Positions 32,130-43,736 of a DNA stretch of 64,000 nt are shown here, piece after piece. The notes beneath the pieces were generated by a model. It was not told where the DNA came from, ran no database searches, and worked only from the letters and a program-made list of their open reading frames with translations. The first letter of the stretch is position 1. The number at the start of each line of letters is the position of its first letter. Source of the DNA: Euptelea pleiosperma (taxonomy: Eukaryota; Streptophyta; Magnoliopsida; Ranunculales; Eupteleaceae); the NCBI GenBank assembly GCA_035048495.1, contig CM068547.1, positions 21,831,913 to 21,895,912 of the forward strand. Reading direction: 5' to 3'. The position numbers were made by a program, and so were the translations under genes.

Positions 32130-33348
32130 CTCGGGTGTTCGGGAGTGCGAAAAAGGACATAAAGACGGAATTGGAAAGTTGCTGAAGCGGAAAGCTGCTC
32201 AATTTGGACAGCCCGACCTTTTCGGGAAACTTTCTATTTTTTTGTTTTTAGTGATTTTTAGCAGTCTTTTAAATTACTATTTTTAATGTCTCGGAAGGCC
32301 GAGTGCAAAGTTATAATAATTTAGGAATTTTACTACTTTCCATATAAACTGCTAGATCTTGTTCTAGGGTTTTTTAGAAACCCTAGATTAAGTGAAAAAT
32401 ACCAAAAAAATCAAAAAAATTAAAAAATGGTAGTTTTTATTTCTGCACATTTTAGGATATTCGCATATGGGAAGATTGCATTTTTGGATACTTTCTGAAT
32501 CAGGAAATTTCCATTTTTGCACGGTTTCCATTCCTGGGAAATTTCAAATTGGAATTAAGCTTATTTGGAAAGTTTTCAAATCGGACGAAATTCCATAATT
32601 AGCAATTCTTATTTTTAGAGGATTTCTAACTATGGAAGGTCCCCTTTTTGGAAGGTTTCCAACACAGGAAGAAACCCTAATTTTAGCAAGTTTTCAGATT
32701 TAGGAAACTTCTACTTTTAGGGAATTTTCCTAACTTGGAGAAACTCTTAAATTGGAAAGGTCTATTAGGGGGTTGATAGTTGTTTAGTCAACTCTCATGA
32801 ATAGTAACTTTCCAATTTACCCTGCCTAATTGATTGATTGATTACCCACCCTAGGCAGGGACATTCCAAAAAAATATTCCCACACCCTAGACCCATATCA
32901 TATACTAATTCGTATGCAGGATTGCGAATCTAACTGCGGGTAGGGAGCGAAAGCTCACTAAGGAGGAGTCGAGCCCATGCTCATGAAGGATACCCCTCCC
33001 TACCCCAAAGAGGCGACCCTGTGGCGTGGCCCATGGGAGGTAAGTCTCTATCCTCGCCTTGAGTGCGATACAGAGCAATTTGGGTGAATCATTGCCGCTT
33101 GTCTATTTGCTTTCGCATACATATTATTCGACTTGCGTGGCGTGGCCGTTAATAATTGAACATTAATCGAGCAGACCCAGCTCTTTTACAACTGGTGTGA
33201 TTTCATCACCCACCTCATCATTCCATCTGATTTGATCCCAAGGCTCTATTAATTAAAAAGAATCAAGAAGTAGAGCCAATTAGCCCGGTGTACGAGGAAA
33301 AATCCACACAAAACGAACCCGCTTAACATCCAATCGAAATAAGACCAC
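32130..33348 (+). other. Leader of the derivative, left part
   Basis: Non-coding, clearly homologous to 19042-20228 of the complete element, including the acceptor-like TATGCAG near 32920 and the conserved GAGGTAAGTCTC donor-like site near 33040. It is interrupted at 33349 by the older minus-strand Athila copy (target ACCAC at 33344-33348). Confidence 0.85.
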
Positions 33349-33929
33349 TGATAGTAGGGTTTTTCCGCGTCGTTGGTTCCGACAACCCTAGAATCAACAA
33401 GATTTGTAATTTTTATCCGATTATCCTGCAAAATTGACAGATTTGTATAGGGATTCATGTCAGATGTCGATCCGCACTCGGGGTTAGTTTGTGCAAGCAG
33501 TGAACATGAAATGACGAATTTTTCTCAGCAATTTTTACTAAGAAGGATGGAGTGGTGAGAATGATGATCGATTTAAAATAATTATTAGCGATTTTTAGAG
33601 AGAGAAATTGACCTGAGCTACTTAAGAAACAACCACAGAATAAAAGACAGTACTTTGCATGAAATAAACAATTTTATTTATTTGAATAACTTGAAAGTAA
33701 CTTACAATTCCAAGAAAGATGAACTAGTTACAAAGCATTAAAGATGACTCCTAAGCATAAAAAATTCTAGAGAGAAAATTAAAAATTCTAGAGAGAGGGA
33801 GACCGATTTAGAGAGAGAAAGTTGAGATCCTACCGAGGGTGGCTGAAGCGTATGGTGGCAGCACTTGCTGATGTTTGCAAGTTGCAACACCACCTCAAGA
33901 GAGAGAGACCGAACCTCCTCTCTCCTCTT

Positions 33930-33962
<33 letters not shown>

Positions 33963-36098
33963 CTTTTGGATTTGCAGGCGTTGGAGGCTTGGGCTGCTTG
34001 CTAGTGAGAGATGACGATGGGTTGCTGAACAGCCAACCCAAGATGAGGAAGACGTTGAAGAGTGGTCGGCTTGGAAAGGAGAAGAGCTGTGGAACGGTGC
34101 TGTTGCAAGCGAAGCAAGATCCTCTCTCCTTTTCTTCTTTGGGTTGAAAAATGGCTAGCTGGTTTGGAGAGGGGCGGTGAAGTAACGGTTTTGGAAGAAA
34201 GGGGCGTGAAAGAGAGTGTTGCAGCAGCAACAGGCCGTAGAGATGGTGATGGCGGCGTGAGATGGTGGCGTGGTGGTTGCTAATCCAACAAGTGTGTTGC
34301 TGGTGGTGGGTGTGAACGTCCAGCCAAGGTGTGGTAGTTGTTGCTGGCTGCAGCTAGGTTCAACGAAGGTGGAGAGCGATCCAATCGGGGAGATGAGCCT
34401 TACGGCTTGGCCGTTGGGAGGGAATGGGAAGTGCAGATGCTCCCAACAATGGTGGAGGAGAGGCCGACCGGAGTTGCAGGTCTGCAACTCCGGTGATGGT
34501 ATTGCAGTCCGGCTACACCGTGGTGCAGCCTTGCTGTTTTGGAGCAGCAAGGTTCGAGAGGAGAGGTTGGTGGCAGCAATGGAAGAACGCCTGCTGAAGC
34601 GTGGATGAGGAGCACCGGAGATGTGCAGGCGTTAATGGAGGTTGCCGGAGTTGCAACCTGCAACTCTGGTGATCTTAAAAAAATTAATTTTTTTTTTTTC
34701 TTTTGTGATCAACGGCTTGGGGAATTCAGAGGAATGGAAGAGGGGTTGACGGCTTAGAGTGGGAAGAGAGGAGAGAGAGGGAACGTGGGGAGAAGAAGGA
34801 AGAGAGGTAGGGTTTCCTCCCTATTTATATGGAAAGCCCTCTCCTTTCTTGGTAACACCCCTCCCTTTCTATTTTTTTTGAAAACCGTTTATTCATGCAT
34901 ATCTTAAAGATGTGGGCCCCAATCCATGCAAAAAAAATATTCTCCCAATCTCTTGAAGGTCTGCCACATCCCTCTTCCTTAAGAAATAAATTTTATTTTC
35001 AATGAAAACAATCTTTCCTTGTTTTTATAAAATTTCTTCCCATAAAATGTTTAAAAATCTCCAGCCATTATAATAGTCAATCTTTCTAAAAATCTCCCAA
35101 CCCATAATATTCTTTCTCAAAATTCTGCCATGTTTTCCAAAACTCTCTTGTAATATTTTTAAAGAATCTTCTTTAACTAAAATATTTTTAGAAAGTAAAA
35201 CACCCATTTGAAAGACCTTCCTTGATTTCCACAATTATAAAATATCCCTCCTTGTGGAATGTGGGCCATCCATCTTCGTAGTAATCGTGGTCACATTGGC
35301 CAACATTACGGGCCGTGGCCATAAGATCTAAATATGAAAAAGATGCTGCCAGATTCTAAGATTGGGAGATGGATGATTGGAGAGATGATCTTCTTGCTAT
35401 CGGACGGTAGACTAGGATGGCGATGATCGGAGGGATCATCGGATGGTGGAGATCGGCCAAGATAGGCTGTAGGATCTAGTAACTACGAAGAGCGAGAGGA
35501 TCGGATGATTGAGATTTGAGGGTAGAGAGAGAATGAGTTGAGAGAGGAGAGAAAATATTACAAAATAAAGAGAAAATGCTAGTAGAGGGTCTTGAACCCT
35601 GGTCTTTGACTTGGTCTTCTGTATGCTTTACCAACCGAGCAAATCCTCATCTTGTGTTAGTGGATAAGTTTTAATCTCCTTAATCTCCTCTCGAGGTATT
35701 TGGCTCTCTTTCTCTCTCGATCTTTTCTCTAGCTTTTTCGACTCTCTGGTTCTCCCATCATTTGGCTGGTAACTTCTTATCTTAACCCACTGGCTCTTGA
35801 GCTTTGATCATAGGTTCTAGAGGTTGATTGTGGGCCCACATTCTCGAGAATTGTCCCATCGGGGTTTCCTGCGATAGAAGAAGCGCGTAATGAGACTTTA
35901 TCAGAACGACTCAATGTCTAGACTTCCAAAAATGTGTTTAATGCATGCAAATATACCATTTCGTCTAGAAAAGTGTGTTCTACGCAACAAAAGAGACTTT
36001 TACGTAGAAAAGTAGATAAATAGAGCACTTTAACGTAGGAGAGTGTGAAAACGCTAAGAAGATAATAGTGGAAAATACGCACTTTTAAGCGAATATCA
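33349..36098 (-). mobile_element. 3' LTR of the older Athila copy
   Basis: Reversed LTR with two copies of the leader palindrome (34468-34493 and 34645-34669), a TATA-like CATATAAATAGG near 34823-34835 (minus), a T-run at 33931-33962 and splice-like signals (donor 33833, acceptor 33426, minus strand). Its upstream promoter lacks the perfect CArG palindrome seen in subfamily A. Open frames of up to 131 codons occur on both strands, are duplicated in the other LTR, and show no recognisable product. Confidence 0.93.
34468..34493. repeat. CCGGAGTTGCAG palindrome, older copy, first
   Basis: 12-nt arms around a two-base centre. A second version with a near-identical arm (one mismatch) lies at 34645-34669. 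The other LTR has both (49860-49885 and 50037-50061), the last one perfect. Confidence 0.9.
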
Positions 36099-36113
36099 CA
36101 ACCCCCAACCAGC
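36099..36113 (-). promoter_or_regulatory. Polypurine tract of the older Athila copy
   Basis: The minus strand reads GCTGGTTGGGGGTTG next to the LTR, identical to the tracts at 28446 and 54350. Confidence 0.75.
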
Positions 36114-38026
36114 ATATTGCCAATCTTTGGCAATTAGTGCGAAATAAATGAGCGTAAAAGGGCTCTACACATGCTGCACACTTTTTCATATTTGCTTCGG
36201 GAAAACACCGTTCGTCACATCATTGAATGGATACAGAAACATTTACATGCTAGCGAAGAGTTAGAAAGTTTTGGCAAGACTACAGACTGATAATCATGAC
36301 CCAGAATAGTCAGACTCTGCGTGTGTGTGTGCTCAACGTTCTCATCATCCGACAGTAAAGATTTCCAGATCACCTCTAAGTTTTTATGCCTCGACCTCAA
36401 ATCTCACATGTTCAGTACTCAGAATAGAATCACACAAGAAGGGTTTTCTTCTTTTCTCTCAATTTATATGTGAGGAGATGTATTTAATATAAAGAGGCAA
36501 AAGATCTCACATATATTTTATTTGAAGGAAGGACATCTTTAACAGAAGAAGATCTCATGATTGGAATACCACTTCACTCAGGAACGTCAGATCAAACTCT
36601 ATAGCTTCTCTTTCTCCAATCTCCACATTTTATGATCCTACTATCCTAGAATCAAGTAGGACTTTCCTGGGTTGTAATGAGGCTTAGGTCAAGTGTAGAG
36701 AGATAAAGGGATACAGGATTTTAAAGATCTTGAGAGGATATTGTCATTTTCTTGTATTTTTCCTGCGGCGTAACACCATTGTCTGGTTCTTTTTTTCTTT
36801 TTTCGTATTTTTCTCTTTTTCTTGATATTTCTAAGACTGCTCAATTTCTTTTCAGCTCTTCTTCATACTTTCTTTCCATATTTTGTTTTTAGCTTGAACC
36901 ACTTTCTTTTCCTTTTGATTCTTCTTCTTTACTTTTCTTTTTCACGGTACACCCACATCAGTTATTCTTTTGTCCATCTCAAAATAAGGGTAGCCAGTCA
37001 TGTTTCGTAGCTGGACTGGATTTTAGGTTGATGGGTTTGCAAAGAAAAGGCTTTTATAGAAAGGTTCAAAGGGTTTCTAGTGAAGTATAATTTAGGTGAG
37101 TAAAAAGGCTGAATGGTTTAGAAAAAATGGCCTAAATCATTTTCTAGGGTTTGCACTATCATGTATACTGTCTTGACTGGATATAGAGAAGGTTCTGTCG
37201 TAGTAATCCAATGTTGATGTCTTTCCGAGTTTTATGATCGAAGCAAAAGATAATGAGATCTCTCAACGAATATTGCGGGCATGAAGAATAGTGAGTCACC
37301 TTGTGACTCAGAATTGTTGTATAACACTCTGAATTGATTAAAGGCTCGAAAGCTCACTGGGTTAGGTCTCTACAATTATTCTCACAGGATCTCCAGAATT
37401 TTTAAACTTAGGGTGACTCTGATATTGATAGTGTACAATTGTGCCGAATATGAGTTTTTCTGAGTTTTCAAACCTGCTGTAGTCACGCTTGACTTGACTC
37501 AACGCTAACTTTAAACAAAAATTGACATCCTCAATACTGACTTAACGGAGGTTTTTAGCTAATCAAAGTCAGGGTATTTGACACATTTTTGAAATTCTAG
37601 AAAACTTTTGGAGAACATCGAAATCACCCCAAAAACAACGTTTTTTTTTTTTTTTTTTTTTTTTTTTTCAAAATGAAGACATGAGTTTTGGTAAATACCC
37701 CACCCCCAACCAAAATATAGCACCGTCCTCGGTGCTCATGACCGGGATATAAAATGATGAAAAATCGGTGATGATGGTGCAAAGGTTCAGGGAGGATGTT
37801 ACCAAGTGGGCAGAAACTCGACAGTGTGTGGTACCTGATGATCGGAAGAATGAATGTACCTGCAGTTCCAGAGATATAACAGTAATAACAAATGCATGAG
37901 ACTCATGTACTCTAGGAATACCGGAATTGCCTTTCCGAAAGCGCTAAGTTTTATGTCTTCAGCCAGACACAACGGGGGTGACAGGCACCCCCAACCAAGT
38001 TGGAGCACAAGAGACTGAGTGGATCA
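36114..38026 (-). other. Non-coding 3' region of the older Athila copy
   Basis: Homologous, reversed, to 26509-28445. The T-run at 37641-37668, both conserved hairpins and the pyrimidine-rich block (36780-36960) are kept. No envelope-like frame is visible. Confidence 0.8.
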
Positions 38027-40487
38027 TCAGTCGACATAGACAGGATCGATGAGATCGATCTCAAAAGTCTGAATGAACAATACGTCAAGTTCATGGAACT
38101 GTTTTAGACGCTGCCCATTGACCTGAAAAGAGGAGTGATCCTTGGGATCCTCAATAGTGATTGCCCCAAAGGGTGTGACTGTTGTGACCGTATAAGGACC
38201 GGTCCACCTAGATTTCAATTTCCCAGGGAAGAGATGAAGACGGGAATTATAAAGAAGGACCTTCTGTCCTGGATGGAACTCTTTCCTGAGGATGCTCTTG
38301 TCATGTATCCACTTCATTTTTGCTTTATAATTCTTGGACAAGTTGTAGGCATCATTTCTGAGTTCTTCTAACTCATTCATTTGAAGTTTTCGCTCCTCCC
38401 CTGCAGAGTCGAGGTCGAAGTTGAGCTTCTTAATGGCCCACAGAGCACGATGTTCAATCTCTACCGGTAGATGACAGGGTTTCCCAAAGACGAGACGATA
38501 GGGAGACATATTGAGTGGGGTCTTGTAGGCGGTTCTGTATGCCCATAAAGCATCAGTGAGACGAGTAGACCAGTCTTTACGTGTGGTATTGACTGTTTTC
38601 TCCAAGATCTGCTTGATCTGACGATTAGAAACCTCCACTTGACTACTAGTCTGCGGATGATAAGCTAGGGCAACCTTGTGGGTTACCCCATACTTTTTTA
38701 TTAATTTCTCGAATGTCCTATTGCAGAAATGGGTGCCCCCATCACTAATGATGGCCTTAGGGGCACCGAATCGGGCGAAGATGAACTCCTTTAGGAATTT
38801 GACCACCACTTTGTGGTCATTGGTCTTGGTGGGAATGGCTTCGATCCATTTGGATACATAGTCTACCGCAAGGAGAATGTACTCAAAACCATAGGAAACG
38901 GGAAAGGGGCCCATGAAGTCGATGCCCCAAATGTCAAATATTTCATCTACCTGGATGGGAGTTAGAGGCAGCATGTTCTTCTGGGAGATGTGGCCTAGAT
39001 GCTGGCAATTAGGACAAGTTTTGCTGTAGATGTGGGCATCTTTAAATAATGTGGGCCAGTAGAATCCGCATTGCAGAACTTTTTCTACAGTTTTCTTAGT
39101 ACTGAAATGACCACCACAAGGTTGGTCATGACATGAGGACAAGATATTGAGTTGGTCTGACTCAGGGACACAGAGACGAATGATCTGGTTAGGACAGTAT
39201 TTATACAAATAAGGGTCATCCCAAGAGTAGTACTTAACTCTTGCTAGGAATTGGCTTTTGTCCTGTTTTGACCAGTGTGAAGGCATTTCTTCGGTGACAA
39301 AGTAGTTGACAATGTCAGCATACCATGGATGAACGGAGATAGCGAACAGTTGTTCGTCTGGAAAGGTCTCAGGGATGGGCTGGGTGTCGAAGGATGACTC
39401 TAAAGTCAGTCTAGACAAGTGATCAGCCACTACATTCTCAGTTCCTTTCTTATCCTTAATCTCGAGGTCGAATTCCTGCAGTAAGAGAATCCATCGAATT
39501 AATCGAGGCTTGGTTTCCTTTTTCGACATGAGATAACGAAGGGCTGCATGATCAGTGTACACGACCACCTTAGTGGCTAAGAGGTACTGACGGAATTTAT
39601 CAAGGGCAAAGACTACCGCCAGGAGTTCTTTCTCAGTGGTGGAGTAATTCATTTGGGCAGAGTTAAGAGTTTTGCTCGCGTAGTAGATCACGTGTGACCT
39701 TTTGTCAACTCTCTGCCCTAGAACGGCGCCTAACGCATAGTCAGAAGCATCGCACATTACCTCGAAAGGTAGAGTCCAATCCGGGGGACGGATAATGGGC
39801 GCAGTAGTGAGCTCAGATTTGAGACGCTCAAATGCCTTGACACAGTCAGCATTAAAGTCGAAAGGACTATCTTTAGCCAGAAGATGGGACAGAGGTCGAG
39901 CGATTTGAGAGAAGTCCTTGATGAATCGCCTATAGAATCCTCCGTGTCCCAAAAATGATCGGATGTCACGCACGGACTTAGGAATGGGCAAGGTCGAGAT
40001 GATATCGATTTTAGCTTTGTCGACCTGAATGCCCTGATGGGAAATGACATGTCCTAGAACTATGCCTTTCTTCACCATGAAGTGGCATTTCTCCCAATTG
40101 AGGACAAGTCGCTTGTCCTGACAGCATTGAAGTACAAGCCCTAGATGGTTCAGACAGTCATCAAAGGATGACCCAAAAACTGAGAAGTCGTCCATAAAGA
40201 CTTTGAGGAATTTTTCCACCATGTCAGAGAATATGCTCATCATACACCTTTGAAAGGTCGCGGGTGCATTGCAGAGGCCAAAGGGCATGCGCTTGTAGGC
40301 AAAAGTGCCAAAGGGACAGGTGAAAGTTGTCTTCTCGTGATCCTCAGGGCGATGGGTATTTGATTATACCCTGAGTAACCATCAAGGAAGCAGTAATAGG
40401 AGTGACCTGCTAGTCTCTCCAACATCTGCTCTATGAAGGGTAAAGGAAAATGGTCCTTCCTAGTGTTGGTGTTGAGTCGTCGATAAT
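38027..40487 (-). pseudogene. Pol 3' part of the older Athila copy (RT to integrase)
   Basis: This continues from the middle of RT to the end of integrase. A one-base deletion near 40349 (in the IAPED region) shifts frame upstream of [13 protein letters not shown]. From there to the stop at 38027 the frame is open for 753 codons and keeps FMDDF, the RNase H acids, the HHCC finger and the integrase D, D(35)E residues. SQVEV replaces SGQVEV in the integrase. The upstream part of RT lies beyond a 3.2-kb insertion at 43737. Confidence 0.93.
40419..40487. repeat. 69-bp duplication flanking LTR fragment, left copy
   Basis: Pol sequence from CCAACATCTG to CGTCGATAAT is repeated at 43668-43736 on the other side of the LTR fragment. 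The two copies differ only in a short stretch (CTGCTCT against CTGGTTT). Confidence 0.93.
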
Positions 40488-43400
40488 TGATATTCGCTCA
40501 AAAGTGCTTATTTTAAGTCATTATCCTTATAGCGATGTTGCATTCTCCTACGTAAAACTTGTCTTTTCGTCGACTTTTTCACGTAAGAGTTTCTTCCAAT
40601 GCGTAGAGCGCAATCTTTAAACGAAAATTGACTATTTGCATGAAATATACGCATTTCGGATAGTCTAGATATAAAGTCGTTTTGATTAAGTCTCATTACG
40701 TGCTTTTCTCTCGCAGGAAACCTGATCGGGCGATTTTCGAGACTTGCTGGCCCATGATCAACCATAGAAGTCTAATATTAAAGCCTAAGGAGTCAACAAG
40801 CTATGACAAGAAGATACCGACCAAGAACGGGTCAAGTCAGAAGATCGTAGAGCCAGATAAAGAACCAAGAGAGAGGAAAAGCTGAAGACCAAGAGACGAG
40901 CTAAAGTGATTCAAAGCCGCACCAACTGACATAAAATGATGGCTTACGTAATTGGTAAAGCCGACGGAAGATTATATTGAAGATCAGGGTTCATAACCCT
41001 CCGCCAGCTCTTTTGCCATTATTTTGTATTATTTTCTCTCTCCTCTCTCCTAATTCTCTCTCCATCTCTCTAGACTCTAATATCTAACCCATAGATCGTC
41101 TCATCGTACCATTAGATCCCCAGATCTACCATCCGATCCTTAGATCGATCATCATAACCCTCCGATCTCCATCATCTAACCTTATATCTTCTCTCCTTTA
41201 GCTTTATTCCATCTCTCATAGTTCTTCTACCGTTAGATCTTCAATTCGACCGTTAGATCTTTCATCTGACCGTTGGATCTCTCCAGATCCTACGGTCCGC
41301 CAATTGTGGACCGAGTCAAACCACCACCTCATCTCATCCAATTATCATAGTTCCATCATCTAACAGCCCCCATGGCCAAGTGGCCCACAAGCAAATTGGA
41401 AGCCCACGGCCTTGTAACCCGTCCTAGAGCCCATGGTGTTTTGGGCTCATTTACCATTTTTTCCCCTGCCGGCCAAACGCACCCTAACCCATGGCCTCAC
41501 AAGAGGCCCATATCCATTTGGCCCATTAGGGGCGCTTATCCTTGAGCCCATGCCCATGCCCATGACCCATACCCAATCCTTCGGTCCATTATCCCTGTGG
41601 CCCACTGGCCGACATGTGGCAATTTCCTTGGCCCAACTCTATGGCCTTGGACCTACCCATTTAATAGCCCAAGGCCTATGGATTCATAACCCAATAACCT
41701 CATGGCCCAAAGCCCATTCCTTAGAAGCCCACACCACCTTTTCTTGAGAGAGAAATGGTCTTCACAAGACCAATTCTCCCTCAACCTCTCCAACTAATTC
41801 CACAATTCTCTCTCCTAGTCACTACTCCTCTCCTAAAAACTATAAGAGGAACCCACGGTTCCCTTAGAAGTTTGGTTCTCTCCCCCCTCTAAAATTCTTA
41901 ACCTCTTTTTCCCTTCACCCTCTCTCTTTCTCAATCCCATTCCGGCAACAACACTAGCAACCACGGGTTGCTCTCCTCTTCGCACTCTGTGAATAGTGTT
42001 GATCCACCATTAATTCCGGCGAGAAGCTCACTGGAATTGTTCCAAAGACGGACTGCTTTGCAACTCACCTTCGGTTTCCCACTTGCAATAGCCTGCTGCA
42101 CCACTGCCTCAAGCCGTTGTGCACATCATTCCACTGTCTTGCTCTCCACAGTCTAACCCACAAGCATTCTCCAACCAGCCACCATTGATTCTGGCGAGAA
42201 GCTCGCCGGAATCTGCACTCCACACCGTTAGCTTCCTACTCTTCTCCATCCTCTTCTTCTCTTCTTCTTTTATTAAAACAGCAACCAGTTTTCTCACCCG
42301 AAAAGTCCACAAGGAGATCAAGTTGTTCTCCTTTTTCCACCAACATCTACAGCAACATCGCCGGAAACCTGCAACAGACCACCGTTGGAGGCACCACAAC
42401 GTGTTCCTCCACGCTCTTGCCATTCCAAACTGCATCGCAGCAACCACTTCATCACTGGACCTGCTACATCGTTCATGGCAGACCGGCAATCCCTCACAGC
42501 TCCAAGCCGTTAGAAGCCACACACCAGTCTCCATTGTTGCTGGTTTTCCACCAACAACAACAGCGACAAGCACGGTCACACTCCTGCAGCGAAGCACCTC
42601 CACCACTCCGGTCAGGATCCATAACTTCTTCACGAGTTCACTGATGCACAGCCTGTGAAGACGGTCTGCAATTCCATCTTTTTCCGGCGAACTACTACTT
42701 CTTCCACCTGCTACTGCCCCTACAATCAGCAAGCATCCTCCCATGCAACCTGCAACACCGTCCTCTCTTCTCTTGGACGGTCATTCATTCTGGGATTCTA
42801 ACCACTGTCTCCATAGGTCGAAAGTTGCAGTCGGTTTTCTCCTCTCCATTGCTAGCCGCTCCTCCACATCTCCACCAAACGACAACACCTCCACCTACTG
42901 TTGTTGCTACCAGCACGTACAGCCAGCCTCCCTTGGATGCAACCACCTGTTGCACCATTCTCCTCCATGGATTGCACAACAGTGCATTATCTCAACATCA
43001 TCACCTCTTGCTGGACCTACGGTGCACCACGTTAGATCACTACTTTGCTCCTTCTTGTGCACAATCTTCACCATTAGAGCAGCACCCTTGCATCTAGAGT
43101 CCCCTCCTCATGCGTAGAGAAATCTCTCGAACAAATCTCATTCCGAAAAGTCTTGAAAAGGTAAATCTCTCTCTCTACCTAATTCCTCTTTCTAGAATTT
43201 GAGAGCATTCTCTCTCTAGGTTTTTCTCTCCACTTCTCTCAATTTCTCTCTCTACCTAACTTTTATCTCTCTTCTTTCTCACTCTATCAATCTATTTACA
43301 TGCTTTTTAAGTTTAGTGATTGTTTTTAGTTTGGATTAATTCCCACGGTTGTGTAAGGATTTTAATTAATTTATTTAATTTCATTCCATGTTATTTCGAT

Positions 43401-43672
43401 TTTGTTATTTAATTATGCTAGTTCTTATTTAAAGGTTTTTCATAGGTAAAAATATATCTCCAAAAGAGTATTTTAAAAGTCGATTAATCATTCTCATCCC
43501 TTCACAATCATCTCAAGCAAATTTCTATCATTATTGTTCTTATTTGCCTCTAACCCCGAGTGCGGACGATATCCGACACAAGCCACTGTGCAAGTCTGCT
43601 TATTTGCAGATTAAGTGAACCAATTCGGAGAAATTACAAATATTGTTGAGATCTAAGGTTTCCGTAACCAAC
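40488..43672 (+). mobile_element. Athila-family LTR fragment, subfamily B, inside RT
   Basis: It starts TGATATTCGCTC and shares its first 150 bp and its 41330-41890 part with the LTR at 6006-10700. The 3' end stops at GTTTCCGTAACCAAC, about 25 bp short of the usual CCTACTTTCA terminus, and joins pol sequence through the shared bases CCAAC. It carries two GGCGAG/CTCGCC-type palindromes (42012-42037 and 42187-42213), donor-like AAGGTAAAT at 43161 and acceptor-like ATTTGCAG ending 43609. A 211-codon antisense frame in the C/T-rich part overlaps sense frames and is not supported as a gene. Confidence 0.88.
42187..42213. repeat. Subfamily-B leader palindrome
   Basis: Arms GATTCTGGCGAG and CTCGCCGGAATC around AAG, with one mismatch. 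A weaker relative lies at 42012-42037. It occupies the leader region where subfamily A has the CCGGAGTTGCAG palindrome, with an unrelated sequence. Confidence 0.8.
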
Positions 43673-43736
43673 ATCTGGTTTATGAAGGGTAAAGGAAAAT
43701 GGTCCTTCCTAGTGTTGGTGTTGAGTCGTCGATAAT

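Noticed and set aside
32130..33348. A third complete Athila gag-pol belonging to the derivative
   Set aside because: The leader goes straight into the derivative-specific segment once the nested element is removed; all gag-pol sequence between 33349 and 51476 belongs to the inserted minus-strand copy with its own LTRs and target duplication.
34155..34550. 131-codon minus-strand frame in the older Athila LTR, repeated at 49547-49942
   Set aside because: Duplicated only because the LTR is duplicated; overlapping 112-codon sense frame; low-complexity product.
42109..42744. A 211-codon antisense frame in the B-type LTR fragment
   Set aside because: It overlaps a 179-codon sense frame in stop-poor sequence, has no domain, and lies inside an LTR.
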